From positions 1 to 48,902 of the IMG/VR virus record IMGVR_UViG_3300025128_000069: DNA of 48,902 bases; one strand, given 5' to 3'. Both the position numbers and the translations under genes were made by a program. The stretch comes from a virus. Shown here in pieces: positions 31,872 through 41,214 of the stretch; position 1 is the first letter of the stretch; every line of letters starts with the position of its first letter. The notes below the pieces were generated by a model that worked only from the letters and a program-made list of their open reading frames with translations, had not been told where the DNA came from and ran no database searches.

Positions 31872-33754
31872 CTCATGCCATCTTTTCTTGCATTCACTCT
31901 AAAATCACCTAACAACCATTCATCTTCTGTACCAGAGCTAAAAAATCTTACTGCCATTTGTCTGCCTTTAGCTCTAGTGCTTATCTTTTCAGTTGTTGCA
32001 GTTACAGTAAAAGCACCCTTAGTTATCTCTGTGGCAGTTGGGTATTTTCTAGTTTTTATTTGTAAAAATAAATTTGTATTTGCACCCATAGTTGCATCTG
32101 GAATAATTTTATCTACCATAAATTGGTTCTCTCCAGTTGTATCTAATTCAACATCTCCAGTTTCAATGTGTGCTGACATTGCTGATCCATTGTCACTTGT
32201 TCCAGTTTCGTGATTGTACAATCTACCATCTGAATCAAATGCAAAAGGTACATTCCTAAAACCTCCAGCATCATGCCAAACATTTCTGCTCAATGATCCT
32301 ATTGACCAAGCTCCATCTTGGTAATTATAAGTTACATAACTATCTGGCTCAGGGTTTGCAGTTCCCAATGAATTATCTGTACTTACATAAAACCATGATA
32401 TTTCATTAAATTTTTTATTATGTGCGGCATAAGTTTTATCAATATATGCTGGTTGCAATCTATCAAATACAAAGTATTGCACAGAACATGGAAGCTCTTT
32501 CACAATGCCATCATAAACAAAGAAGTTGCTTTTACCTATCCAATATACATCACCATCTACGTTAGCCGCTCCATGTATAGCAACGCCACCACAATTTACT
32601 GCTAATAATCTAAATGAAAATGTAAAAGGCGGCCCGACAAATGTCATACCATATGCGGCTTCATCTGTTTGTATAAAGGTTTCATCTTTAGTTGGTAACA
32701 TTGTAATTATCTTTGTGCCTACTTCTAGACGTTGATCACCCGCAGTGTTTGTAGATGTTGGTGTAAATTTTGTAAAATCTTCTTGATCTGAAAATCTAAC
32801 AAGCATTGGATCAATTACGCTTGATCCTAAAGGTGTAGCACCTCCAGCTATTAAATGTCTATCTGGAAACGATACAGTAACACATCTAACTTTTGTAGGC
32901 ACACCACTTGCTCCAGTTTCTGCTGAAACTAGTTCTGCTCTTGTAGTCTCACCTTCTGACGTATCAAAATAATATATTTGACCATTTCTATTGTTTGCTA
33001 TTAAATCTTCACCCCATAGACTTAAAGACCATTGAGTTGCTTCTAATGATACAGTAATTGACGTACCATCTCTTGGAGTACCCCAAGTTCCTTCACCCCA
33101 AGTTCCAACACCCCAACCAAGTGCTGGATCAGAACTTTGAGCACCTATATTTTCTGCACTACCTATCAAATATGCTATGTCGATAGTTGTGCCACCTCCA
33201 GTTGCATTGCCAGTTGCCGCACTTCCAGCTACAAATGTATATGAGTTATCATCTACTTTTGTTATTTGATACCCTTGTAGTCTATTTAATGTATCAGCAG
33301 TTATCCCACCAGTCGCAGTCGCACTATTAATTACAATAAAATCGCCAGTCGATGCACCATGACTATTATCTGTGACTGTGACTAATGTGTTTCCACTAGT
33401 AACTACTAATGGGTTAGATAAATTTGCTGTTGTTTTTCTTAAAGGTGTTATATCATAAAACAAATTATCTTTAAGTATATACAAATGATTATGTGTGCCA
33501 ATTGCTATTCTATCTGCACCATCGCTATTAGCTCTCCACGCTAGTATCCTTTTAACTTTTCCTGTCACTGCTTCTATTGATGTGTCACCATTAAATTGAT
33601 AAGTTTCTTGTTGCCATCCACCTATTTTAGTTGGGTAGCCATTCCTAAATCTAACTAAATTACCATCTGTATAAAACGGCCCGTTCTTTCCAGACGCATA
33701 CTCTGTAATATCTTTTACAATTCCTGGTTTAAATTTTAATGGCACTAATGGCAT
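31868..33754 (-). CDS. Tail stabilisation / hub protein (P22 gp10-like)
   Basis: 628 aa. Begins MPLVPLKFKPGIVKDITEYA and contains FYTDGNLVRFRNGYPTKIGG (about 27-46), GTHNHLYILKDN, WGVGTWGEGTWGTPRD (about 210-225), NRNGQIYYFDTS and VTVSFPDRHLIAGGA-like strands. The PGxxxD.T.Y...G.W.DGN.VRFR.G.P.KIGGW start is the usual mark of large podovirus tail-hub or stabilisation proteins. Mostly beta, probably a propeller. It seals the portal and receives the tail adaptors encoded upstream. Confidence 0.85.
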   Translation of the reverse strand: MPLVPLKFKPGIVKDITEYASGKNGPFYTDGNLVRFRNGYPTKIGGWQQETYQFNGDTSIEAVTGKVKRILAWRANSDGADRIAIGTHNHLYILKDNLFYDITPLRKTTANLSNPLVVTSGNTLVTVTDNSHGASTGDFIVINSATATGGITADTLNRLQGYQITKVDDNSYTFVAGSAATGNATGGGTTIDIAYLIGSAENIGAQSSDPALGWGVGTWGEGTWGTPRDGTSITVSLEATQWSLSLWGEDLIANNRNGQIYYFDTSEGETTRAELVSAETGASGVPTKVRCVTVSFPDRHLIAGGATPLGSSVIDPMLVRFSDQEDFTKFTPTSTNTAGDQRLEVGTKIITMLPTKDETFIQTDEAAYGMTFVGPPFTFSFRLLAVNCGGVAIHGAANVDGDVYWIGKSNFFVYDGIVKELPCSVQYFVFDRLQPAYIDKTYAAHNKKFNEISWFYVSTDNSLGTANPEPDSYVTYNYQDGAWSIGSLSRNVWHDAGGFRNVPFAFDSDGRLYNHETGTSDNGSAMSAHIETGDVELDTTGENQFMVDKIIPDATMGANTNLFLQIKTRKYPTATEITKGAFTVTATTEKISTRAKGRQMAVRFFSSGTEDEWLLGDFRVNARKDGMR

Positions 33755-34197
33755 TAAGCTACATTCCTCATTCTCTCACAAAGTCTTTCTGCTCTGTTTG
33801 GTACTTGCCTTGCCCATTTACTATCTTCCATTTGTATTGCGGCTTCAATCCAATTCGCATCCATCACGGCTTCATACATCTTACGAAATTTGGTCAATCT
33901 TGGGCGACCCAGATTAAACATCATATTTGCAATTATTCTCTGTGCATCTTCTGGAAGATCATCAAAAAATTCGTAAAGTTTTCTACATTCGTCTATAGTT
34001 ACATCTAAGTCTTTTGCAAAAAGCTCATCAACTCTTTCTACAGAAACTGGATCACCTACCTCTAATTCATTTTCTGGGTCTGTAGCTCTGCACAAATGAC
34101 CCACGCCGCAAGTCTTATATCCAAGATGATCATTATAAATTTCGTAAATTACTCCCTCATCTGCTTTTATTTCTTCTTTTAATTTATCTAAATTCAT
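33754..34197 (-). CDS. Endolysin, T4-type lysozyme (GH24)
   Basis: 147 aa. Catalytic E14, D23 and T29 sit in IKADEGVIYEIYNDHLGYKT, with the same spacing as E11/D20/T26 of T4 lysozyme. NMMFNLGRPRLTKFRKMYEA and ARQVPNRAERLCERMRN give the C-terminal lobe with the conserved R..R motif. No signal peptide, so export relies on the holin. It cleaves peptidoglycan at the end of infection. It follows the 33-aa gene and the holin in the lysis cassette. Confidence 0.95.
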   Translation of the reverse strand: MNLDKLKEEIKADEGVIYEIYNDHLGYKTCGVGHLCRATDPENELEVGDPVSVERVDELFAKDLDVTIDECRKLYEFFDDLPEDAQRIIANMMFNLGRPRLTKFRKMYEAVMDANWIEAAIQMEDSKWARQVPNRAERLCERMRNVA

Positions 34198-34299
34198 CTA
34201 TCTACCTTGTCTTTTTTTTACACATTCTACATGACGATAATAAAAATAATTACCAATTTTATTAAAAAATTTTGATAATTTCAAATAATTCCACATCAT
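34198..34299 (-). CDS. 33-aa lysis-cassette peptide
   Basis: MMWNYLKLSKFFNKIGNYFY followed by a short basic tail ending KKRQGR. ATGA overlap with the holin stop, ending directly before the lysozyme ATG. Amphipathic, aromatic and basic, it could associate with the membrane. The exact fit between holin and lysozyme supports translation. Function unknown. Confidence 0.65.
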   Translation of the reverse strand: MMWNYLKLSKFFNKIGNYFYYRHVECVKKRQGR

Positions 34300-34703
34300 T
34301 TTTTCATATTCTCTCTAGCTATACCTTTTGTTTTTTCAAAACTTCTCATACCGCCAAGTCCTAATAATGAAAGCGTTAAGGTCATAAGTTCGCCAGTATT
34401 AAGTTCTGGAAGCAAAACCTCTGGAGCCCAGACACTTGTTGCCCATTCTGCAATAGGCATAATAAAAAATTGTGTAAACAAACCTAATGCACATATCCAC
34501 ATAATCGCTGGTCGTGCTCCAGCTACAAATAAACTAGGGTGTTTGGCTTGTTCTACGTTAGCTTGTATTTGCCCTTTAGCTAGTTCCTGGGCGTGGCGTT
34601 CTGCAAGTGTAGCCAAATCATGTGACAACTTATTTTTAACATCTTTGTCCTCAATGAATTTGCCAAGAAGATTAGAAACAGGACCTATTAATGCAGTTAA
34701 CAT
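34296..34703 (-). CDS. Holin, gene-transfer-agent-like 3TM family
   Basis: 135 aa. A polar N-terminal helix (IGPVSNLLGKFIEDKDVKNK), then RPAIMWICALGLFTQFFIMP (about 61-80) and ELMTLTLSLLGLGGMRSFEK (about 105-124) as membrane segments. The layout matches the Phage_holin_3TM / GTA holin type, which occurs in alphaproteobacterial phages and gene-transfer agents. It forms inner-membrane holes to release the endolysin encoded downstream. Start TAATG-linked to the EF-hand gene. Confidence 0.8.
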   Translation of the reverse strand: MLTALIGPVSNLLGKFIEDKDVKNKLSHDLATLAERHAQELAKGQIQANVEQAKHPSLFVAGARPAIMWICALGLFTQFFIMPIAEWATSVWAPEVLLPELNTGELMTLTLSLLGLGGMRSFEKTKGIARENMKK

Positions 34704-35026
34704 TATTTTTCACCTTTTTTTGCCATTTGATTAAATCCTATAAAACTACCTATAACACCCATATTACTTAACACCCATATTTCTGCAATACCTGATAAAT
34801 GGTCTATTCTTTCCATAGGGAGTAATGGTGTCATTAATACAACTATAAACAAAGTTACAGATAAAGCACTGAACCAAACTAAATATCTTTGCTGATCTTC
34901 TTTTTTGTCTCTGTTTTCTAAAAGAATAAGTTTTTCTCGCATTTCAAATTCTTTATCGGAAACTATCCCATCACCATTTTTATCAAGTGTTGCAAATTTT
35001 GAGTTTTTTTCTAATTTTTTTGTCAT
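34703..35026 (-). CDS. EF-hand, two-helix membrane protein
   Basis: 107 aa. Residues 15-26 DKNGDGIVSDKE form a canonical EF-hand loop (Asp15, Asn17, Asp19, Ser23, Glu26). A helix leads to two membrane segments (about 50-66 YLVWFSALSVTLFIVVL and 82-97 IWVLSNMGVIGSFIGF). It precedes the holin directly. The loop predicts Ca2+ or other cation binding; a pinholin, antiholin or cation-sensing role is an inference. Confidence 0.8.
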   Translation of the reverse strand: MTKKLEKNSKFATLDKNGDGIVSDKEFEMREKLILLENRDKKEDQQRYLVWFSALSVTLFIVVLMTPLLPMERIDHLSGIAEIWVLSNMGVIGSFIGFNQMAKKGEK

Positions 35027-35229
35027 TGTAATATCTCATTCAAACCAAAAACTTCTAATAACATAAAAGTAAAAAACAACATTAAAATACCACCAGCTAT
35101 AAGTTTACCACTAAAGTTTGTTGAGCCTATTTTTATAGCTACAAATTCATTGCCAAGTATTCTAAGGGAAAGTTCAAAAGAATTGTTACTTAAATCTAAA
35201 TTGATTATTTTCTTTTTTTCTTCAGTCAT
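35023..35229 (-). CDS. Small one-helix membrane protein
   Basis: 68 aa from ATG 35229, which overlaps the upstream TGA (ATGA); the longer 35277 start would lie inside the previous gene. MTEEKKKIINLDLSNNSFEL, then a membrane helix LIAGGILMLFFTFMLLEVF. Likely part of the lysis/membrane group; function unknown. Confidence 0.65.
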   Translation of the reverse strand: MTEEKKKIINLDLSNNSFELSLRILGNEFVAIKIGSTNFSGKLIAGGILMLFFTFMLLEVFGLNEILQ

Positions 35230-35429
35230 CAATAAACCTTTACTTTTTTTGGGTCTACTTTTGGTATTAGTTTGCATATACAGTCATAAACTTGTTCTTC
35301 GTTATTTTTCATATATGTTTGGTTACTTAATTTTTTTTCATACATTAAACAATCATTTACATTCCTAAAATATATTGCTCCTTCTGCAACAAAACCATTT
35401 AATGTACAGTACAACATGAAAGCAGTCAT
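35229..35429 (-). CDS. Small Cys-rich protein with N-terminal hydrophobic start
   Basis: 66 aa, MTAFMLYCTLNGFVAEGAIY. Cys at about 8, 27, 50 and 52 (VYDCICKL). A secreted or lipid-anchored small protein is possible, but no clear cleavage site is seen. It is ATGA-coupled to the gene after it. Confidence 0.6.
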   Translation of the reverse strand: MTAFMLYCTLNGFVAEGAIYFRNVNDCLMYEKKLSNQTYMKNNEEQVYDCICKLIPKVDPKKVKVY

Positions 35430-35432
35430 ACA

Positions 35433-35606
35433 TTACCTAACCAACAAACCTATAAGCATAACAATAGCAGTACCAGATGTGCCAATCATAATATGCTCCA
35501 TTCTTTTTATTCTAAGTATAGTTTCTTTCCATCTTTCATCACTGACTGCTAAATGCTTTTCAAGTTTTACATGAACATCTTGTAGTGTTGGTTTAGCCAT
35601 TTTCAT
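35433..35606 (-). CDS. Small XhlA-like coiled-coil/membrane protein
   Basis: 57 aa. The N-terminal half is a polar helix (LQDVHVKLEKHLAVSDERWK), then a C-terminal membrane helix GTSGTAIVMLIGLLVR. This helix-then-anchor plan matches haemolysin XhlA/holin-helper proteins. ATGA overlap with the gene upstream at 35606. Together with the holin it could help lysis; inferred. Confidence 0.6.
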   Translation of the reverse strand: MKMAKPTLQDVHVKLEKHLAVSDERWKETILRIKRMEHIMIGTSGTAIVMLIGLLVR

Positions 35607-36157
35607 ACCTCATCAGGAAAATCATAAATAGGTGCTTTGCCAGTAGGTTGATTATCGCTATCTACTGGAGTATCAAACAATGCTATGAAAGCAGCTAAAT
35701 CTGAACAATCAGTAATCTTTTTTTCTATTGTTGCTGTTGCTGTCCTCACTGCTGATCTATATGTACTTATGTCAGATGGTATTGCAGTTGATGATTCTGC
35801 TTTTCTAGTAACATACCAATCTGTGTCTACAAGTTTATTGTTACCAGTTGCTTTAGTTTTTGCTATCCATCTTGTTTTAAGACCTGAATCTACTTTTTGT
35901 TTGCCAGTCAAAGGATCGATAACAGCTTTGCCATCTGCATCAACTACATTCACATCATCAAGTTTCTTTGCAACATCCTTTGCCCAGTAAAATCTATTGT
36001 CGTAAGTTTCTTCAACTGGGTCATCTTCCCAAACAAGTCCAGCAGACTTTTTTTCTGCATCTGTGAGGTTATTCCATTGACGAGGATATTTAGTGTTATT
36101 GTCACTAATCCATGATCTCCCTGTCTGTATGGTTCTACCATTGTGTTTCCAAGCCAT
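35603..36157 (-). CDS. Tail-associated protein, assembly-chaperone-like
   Basis: 184 aa. MAWKHNGRTIQTGRSWISDN, then a helical middle, then a C-terminal helix (STYRSAVRTATATIEKKITD) and IYDFPDEV end. The last part resembles the C-terminal domain of small tail-fibre assembly proteins. It lies just after the large LamG tail fibre, supporting a fibre-assembly role. AGGAG before ATG. Family assignment is uncertain. Confidence 0.65.
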   Translation of the reverse strand: MAWKHNGRTIQTGRSWISDNNTKYPRQWNNLTDAEKKSAGLVWEDDPVEETYDNRFYWAKDVAKKLDDVNVVDADGKAVIDPLTGKQKVDSGLKTRWIAKTKATGNNKLVDTDWYVTRKAESSTAIPSDISTYRSAVRTATATIEKKITDCSDLAAFIALFDTPVDSDNQPTGKAPIYDFPDEV

Positions 36158-36166
36158 TATTTTCTC

Positions 36167-38836
36167 CTATTCTGCATTTGCATATTTAAAAGGTTGTTCG
36201 GCAAATGCTATGTAAACAAATGTGTCCTCTTGATTAAATTCATCTGCATTATCTCTAAGTTTAATGCCATTACTTAAAAAATCAACAGACATAGTATTGC
36301 CACTTATGTCAGTTGTTCCATTTCCTCTTTCACCCTCTTTAGCAGTTTTATTAGCATAAAGAGGATTTGAAATATCACCATCAGTCATGCGATTTATGGT
36401 TTTTCTCACATTGTCGTAAATTACCCAAGAGGTAAAAGTACTTGTGTCACTTGCACATTTTATCATAATCCATGCAGGTTTAAAGCCTAGATGCACAAAA
36501 GTACCATCATCAGCAACATTTCCAGTATAACTGCCAAACTTTGAGTAGCCTTCTACCTCTGCAAAACAATAAGCTATATATGTTTTTCCAGTTTCATTGT
36601 ATTGGTATCTAGGTGGAGTAAATAAATTTGTTGTGAAACCAGTATCAGTTCTATGCCACCCTGCATTATTTGAAGCATTAGTTAGTTGTAAAAATAACTG
36701 ATAATTTAAATATGTTGTGTCAGGTTGATAACCTTGATGCCATACATTCCAATGAGGATAAGAACCTCCATCTAAATCTTTAACAATAACAAAGGTTGGC
36801 TTTACACCTAAACCATGAGCAATCGTTGGTGGTGTTCCACTTTCCCCTACATCTGATGAAATATCAGAAGTAAATTTGACTATGCTAAATGCAGCAGTTG
36901 TATTAACACTTATGGCAGTTGCATCTATTGTTCCCTGTGTTGGTGTAAAAGCAACTCCATCTTTAATAAAGTTACCACTTACATCTCCAATATCTCCTCC
37001 TGCTTTCCAATTCCAAGCCACATACGTTCCATTATTTGCATTGACTTGACCTGAACCTGCATTTGTTCCTTTTAATCTAAAACCATCTGCCAAAAATGCT
37101 GTAACACCTGCATCACTTTCTGTGTCTTCAGTACCAGTACCATCAGTTTGTAAATGTTTTAGCGGACCTCGTACACTATCTCGTACATTATGTGAAGCAT
37201 CTGCATCTCGTCTTTTTATCCAAAGCCAATCTGGCTGAAACCCTACACCTGATATATCTTGTGTCGCAGATGAACTAGAACCATTGCCTGTATAAAGAAC
37301 TGTACTCATATAGTCGGTTGCTTGTGAAGTGGAATTAGGACCGATTGTTGGTTCAGGTAGGTTAAATGTGCAAGGAGCTAAGAAACCACTAGGTACTGCA
37401 TAATAAAAATCACCAATACCATTCGCATCAGAGTTGCCTTGTGCAGTTTTTGCTCCTGCAAAAGAGCTATCTGTACCCCAATTGTACATTACTACTCTTG
37501 TTGCACCTGTTCCACCAGATTGAACACCACCTGCTTTCCAACCACCTTCTGATGAAGGTAAGTCTAAAGCCGTTATGTAACTATTATTTACTCCAAATTG
37601 TATTGTTTGATTATCTAAATCTAATTTAAATTGTATAATACTGCCTGCAGCTATTGCACCACCAGTTCCAGTTGCTGCAACTCCTTCTTTGTATGTGTTA
37701 CCATTATCAAGATATAAATTAATTCCACCTCCTGTGTTTAGGGTAAGCGTAGTAGAAAATGTATTTGGTAATCTTTGATGACCTTTTGCCAAAGTTACTG
37801 CTAAATAATTATTTCCTGTAGTAGAAACATATAGAGCTTCCCAGTAATATTTACCAGTTTGTGTAGCATTAAAAGTAAAATTTGAATTTACATTAGCATT
37901 TATAAAAGTAAATTTTGTAGCACCTTCTGAGAGAGTTCCCGGAGCATTGTGTACTACAAGTTCATTTGGACTAAGTGTAGGAAAGTTATTTTCTGGACAG
38001 TCCAGTTTTGCACAGTCATTTGCTGCTATACCACCAGATGTAAAATGATTATTATTGCCACTTGTATCTGCACCTATTGTGCTTGATGAAGCAGTACCTA
38101 CACCTGTGTTTTTAAACTGCAATCTAAAACCATTTGTACCATAAGTAACATTAGGCTCTTTTGGAATCCATATACCATTTTTAAATTCACCAAAATTAGA
38201 TGCTGCATATTGTGTTCCATCAACAAAATTAAATTCTGCTAAGTATCCCTCCAGATATCTTGTGGTGGTATCTATATTTCTTCCAATCCAATGTGGTGTT
38301 GCCTGATTTACATTGTATTCCCAATTTTGAGGAACTGCAGCATGATGCTGATTCATACTTGTGTAATCAAGTTGTACACCATTTACATAATATTTCACTC
38401 TGTTTGCTTCTGTTGCATCTGTAGTATCAAATGCAGCAACTACATGATACCAAGCTGATGGATCATTAAAACCTGTATTTGATTCTAAACTATAATCAAC
38501 AGTGCTACCAGAATCATAGTCATAATAAGTTAATTCATTTAAAGTATCAGTTGCTGCTCCTTGACCTTGACTACTGAAATTTAATGCAAACACACCACCA
38601 CCATCTGGCTCATCTGCATAGAATATAGCATTGTTTTGGTCATTAGCTTCAGAATGGAAAACTTGTGATGTTTTATACCAAAAGCTAATAGTGAATGTTC
38701 TTCTGTTACTTCCACTTGATGGAGTTCTATACAAGTATGCACCACTAGCTTTATCAAATCTCAATGATGTTGTAACAACACCCTTATAAATACCTGAAGG
38801 TGTTTCACCTGCACCATTTGCTTTTATCACACTCAT
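36167..38836 (-). CDS. Tail fibre with LamG domain, receptor-binding candidate
   Basis: 889 aa. Residues about 29-210 form a LamG/concanavalin-like domain (RRTFTISFWYKTSQVF, DPSAWYHVVAAFDTTDATEA, YYVNGVQL, HWIGRNIDTTTRYLEGYLAE, FNFVDGTQY). A second jelly-roll (about 325-480: GKYYWEALYVS, GSIIQFKLDLDNQTIQFGVN) is SPRY-like. The last third has GVGFQPDWLWIKRRDADASH, LGVKPTFVIVKDLDGG and LGFKPAWIMIKCASD repeats, all G(F/V)(Q/K)PxxxxIK. Probably the distal host-recognition protein. It is the largest gene here and is paired with the 434-aa fibre upstream. Confidence 0.85.
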   Translation of the reverse strand: MSVIKANGAGETPSGIYKGVVTTSLRFDKASGAYLYRTPSSGSNRRTFTISFWYKTSQVFHSEANDQNNAIFYADEPDGGGVFALNFSSQGQGAATDTLNELTYYDYDSGSTVDYSLESNTGFNDPSAWYHVVAAFDTTDATEANRVKYYVNGVQLDYTSMNQHHAAVPQNWEYNVNQATPHWIGRNIDTTTRYLEGYLAEFNFVDGTQYAASNFGEFKNGIWIPKEPNVTYGTNGFRLQFKNTGVGTASSSTIGADTSGNNNHFTSGGIAANDCAKLDCPENNFPTLSPNELVVHNAPGTLSEGATKFTFINANVNSNFTFNATQTGKYYWEALYVSTTGNNYLAVTLAKGHQRLPNTFSTTLTLNTGGGINLYLDNGNTYKEGVAATGTGGAIAAGSIIQFKLDLDNQTIQFGVNNSYITALDLPSSEGGWKAGGVQSGGTGATRVVMYNWGTDSSFAGAKTAQGNSDANGIGDFYYAVPSGFLAPCTFNLPEPTIGPNSTSQATDYMSTVLYTGNGSSSSATQDISGVGFQPDWLWIKRRDADASHNVRDSVRGPLKHLQTDGTGTEDTESDAGVTAFLADGFRLKGTNAGSGQVNANNGTYVAWNWKAGGDIGDVSGNFIKDGVAFTPTQGTIDATAISVNTTAAFSIVKFTSDISSDVGESGTPPTIAHGLGVKPTFVIVKDLDGGSYPHWNVWHQGYQPDTTYLNYQLFLQLTNASNNAGWHRTDTGFTTNLFTPPRYQYNETGKTYIAYCFAEVEGYSKFGSYTGNVADDGTFVHLGFKPAWIMIKCASDTSTFTSWVIYDNVRKTINRMTDGDISNPLYANKTAKEGERGNGTTDISGNTMSVDFLSNGIKLRDNADEFNQEDTFVYIAFAEQPFKYANAE

Positions 38837-38845
38837 ACCAAGTTC

Positions 38846-40150
38846 CTATGTAAGTATCGCTGAAGCTGAAACTAATATTGTATCATTACCACTTGCTGCA
38901 CTACAATAATATGATAAATGGTATGTGCCACTTGCACTAATTGTACTTAAAACATCTGCATTTATTGCTACATCAGCATGAGCAGTAATTGTATGATTAC
39001 TACCATTAACAAATTTTATGTTTCCAGATTGACCTGCTGCTGCATTTGTGAATGTTATTGCTAAATTACCACCACTTGTACAAATAAAATCATTTCCTAC
39101 TGCTAAATCAAAACTACCATCATTGTCTGTAGTAACATGACCTGATGCCCTACCAGCAACTGTAATATCATTATTAATTGCAAGAGAAACATTATCCTCT
39201 ACAGTCATAACTGCTGTGCCATCAAACTGTTGAAATATAATATCTTTTGCATCTGTAGCTGGTTTTATAACTGCATCACTTGAACTATTTGAAATAGTAA
39301 GTAAATTTACAGTATCATTTTGAAATTTAAAATCATCACCATCTGCATTTAATATTATATCACCTGCTACATCTAAAGTCAGATCACCAGACGATAAAGC
39401 TATAGTTGTGCCATCAATATTAAAATTATCAATATCTATCCCAGCATCAGCAGTAATTTTTCCAGTAGCTCCCATTGTACCAACAACTGCAATATTAGTT
39501 GCAGTCAGTTCAATAGTGTCTGTTGCTGCAATATCTAAAACTGTAGCACTTGCACCTTGAATAAACTGACTAGCATCATTAAAACAAAGTTTATTTGTAC
39601 TGTTTAAGGTAAGTCCAGTTCCATCAGTATGAGTTAAAGTTGTATCTGCATCAGCACCAAACGATACTACTGCACTATCACTTGTAAAACTTAAATCATC
39701 TTGTACTTTAAGATCAACTACACTTAACGATGCAAAAGCATCTACAACTGCTGCACCACTTCCAGCACCATCTAAATATAACACTTTACAATCGCCTGGT
39801 GGTATTGTTACATTTGCACCTGATCCTTGACTTATAATTATATTCTGTGATCCACTTGTTCCATTTTCTATAATATGGACTCTTTTTATTGTGTTGGGTG
39901 CAATAGTAATGGTACAAGCACTGTCTAGTGTTCCAGTATATTTAACGTACATAGACCTAACTGGGTCTGTTGCACCATCAGCTACTGTGCTTGTGTGCGT
40001 ATCTGCATTTGTTGTTATAGCTTCTGTGTCAAACCCTAGTGCTTCTGCTATTAATTCAAGGTTAGTATTAGTGGTTGTACCCCAAGTACCACTACCATCA
40101 CCAGTCGCTAATTCATTTAATCTGAGGTCATTTACATAGGTACTAGCCAT
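38846..40150 (-). CDS. Tail fibre / spike shaft protein
   Basis: 434 aa. MASTYVNDLRLNELATGDGS (a short head-like region), then a long repeat-rich beta shaft with Asn/Asp/Thr ladders (LTLDVAGDIILNADGDDFKF, ITVAGRASGHVTTDN). ATGDGSGTWGTTTNTNLEL at residues 15-33 is a common N-terminal motif of marine phage tail fibres. A trimeric beta-helix shaft is probable. It attaches the LamG fibre to the tail hub. Confidence 0.8.
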   Translation of the reverse strand: MASTYVNDLRLNELATGDGSGTWGTTTNTNLELIAEALGFDTEAITTNADTHTSTVADGATDPVRSMYVKYTGTLDSACTITIAPNTIKRVHIIENGTSGSQNIIISQGSGANVTIPPGDCKVLYLDGAGSGAAVVDAFASLSVVDLKVQDDLSFTSDSAVVSFGADADTTLTHTDGTGLTLNSTNKLCFNDASQFIQGASATVLDIAATDTIELTATNIAVVGTMGATGKITADAGIDIDNFNIDGTTIALSSGDLTLDVAGDIILNADGDDFKFQNDTVNLLTISNSSSDAVIKPATDAKDIIFQQFDGTAVMTVEDNVSLAINNDITVAGRASGHVTTDNDGSFDLAVGNDFICTSGGNLAITFTNAAAGQSGNIKFVNGSNHTITAHADVAINADVLSTISASGTYHLSYYCSAASGNDTILVSASAILT

Positions 40151-40161
40151 TTATTAAACTC

Positions 40162-40578
40162 CTAATCTATTCTAATTATTCCACTTGTTCCTGCCGTTGG
40201 TAGAACTATCTGAAATGTACCACCAGCGACTGTGAAGTCACCACCAAAAGCCAAAACTGCTATTGCTTTATCACCATTAGTATCATTGTATATTAAAGCA
40301 CCATTTGCAGTAAAAGTTGCACTTGTCCATGTTGGATCAGCAAAATCAAAACAAACAGATGTGCCATGCGTTGTAATTGCCTTACTACCTAATGTTTCAC
40401 CACCAGCAGTATATCCAGTGCCACTTATTTCATTACTTGTTGAGTAGGCAGTCGTGCCTGCACCTAAACTTGCTGAACTTGTAAATAATGCTATTTTTAT
40501 TGTGTCAGCGATTAAATCATGTTGTTCATCTAAAATTTCTGATTTAAAAGATGTACACATTGCTTGTGATATTGACAT
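40162..40578 (-). CDS. Small tail/virion structural protein
   Basis: 138 aa. MSISQAMCTSFKSEILDEQH, DTIKIALFTSSASLGAGTTA, NGALIYNDTNGDKAIAVLAF and a strand-rich end. This conserved beta protein is found next to tail fibre genes in many marine phages. Two Cys are visible (residues about 8 and 75). A tail-tip or fibre-adaptor role is inferred. Confidence 0.8.
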   Translation of the reverse strand: MSISQAMCTSFKSEILDEQHDLIADTIKIALFTSSASLGAGTTAYSTSNEISGTGYTAGGETLGSKAITTHGTSVCFDFADPTWTSATFTANGALIYNDTNGDKAIAVLAFGGDFTVAGGTFQIVLPTAGTSGIIRID

Positions 40579-40587
40579 ATTAACTCC

Positions 40588-41214
40588 TTATATTCCTGCG
40601 TTATATTCTGCTGTGTAGTTTCTTCCCATCTCTTGTTGAAACAATGCAATAGCCTCATCAAATTGAGCCTTGTACAATTGTAGCGTTTCTGGAGCTTTTA
40701 GGAAAGAGGAAACTTCGTATAGTGCTGCAGCCAGTAGCACATTCTCTGCATTGTCACCTATCCAAGTTGTCGTATTGCTGGAGGATAATCCAGTGACTGG
40801 AGCAATAAAATCAACTTGGAAGGCTAACGTAGCACTAGGGGTAGGTGCTAGTGTTATTATAGTGCCACTTGTTGTAGCATTTTTAGTGCTATACATAGTT
40901 GGCGTAGATGTTGTGCTTGTTATAGGATGAAAATCCCTTAGATAACTATCTATCCTATGATCTAAAAAAGATATATTACTGCTACTATCTGTTACAGATA
41001 CTTGTCTAATCATTCTAGCGTTTGGTATTGTATATTCAAAAGTACCTATAACAAAGTTTCCAGTCGCTACTTGTCGAAAGCAAGGTAAACTAGGTAACCT
41101 CTGAAATATCATTTCTTCTGCTTGTGCGATTATATCATTAATAGAATTAGATAGCTCTGTACTATCATCTTCCATAAAATTTTGTATATTAGAAACTAAA
41201 CTTGCATAATTCAT
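40588..41214 (-). CDS. Tail adaptor protein (gp11-like)
   Basis: 208 aa. MNYASLVSNIQNFMEDDSTE, then LSNSINDIIAQAEEMIFQRL (about 21-40), a central beta region, and NAENVLLAAALYEVSSFLK (about 157-175) with C-terminal FDEAIALFQQEMGRNYTAEY. Helix-beta-helix with conserved MI.QRL and ALY is the podovirus head-tail adaptor form. It is TAATG-linked to the cupredoxin-like gene. Confidence 0.8.
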   Translation of the reverse strand: MNYASLVSNIQNFMEDDSTELSNSINDIIAQAEEMIFQRLPSLPCFRQVATGNFVIGTFEYTIPNARMIRQVSVTDSSSNISFLDHRIDSYLRDFHPITSTTSTPTMYSTKNATTSGTIITLAPTPSATLAFQVDFIAPVTGLSSSNTTTWIGDNAENVLLAAALYEVSSFLKAPETLQLYKAQFDEAIALFQQEMGRNYTAEYNAGI

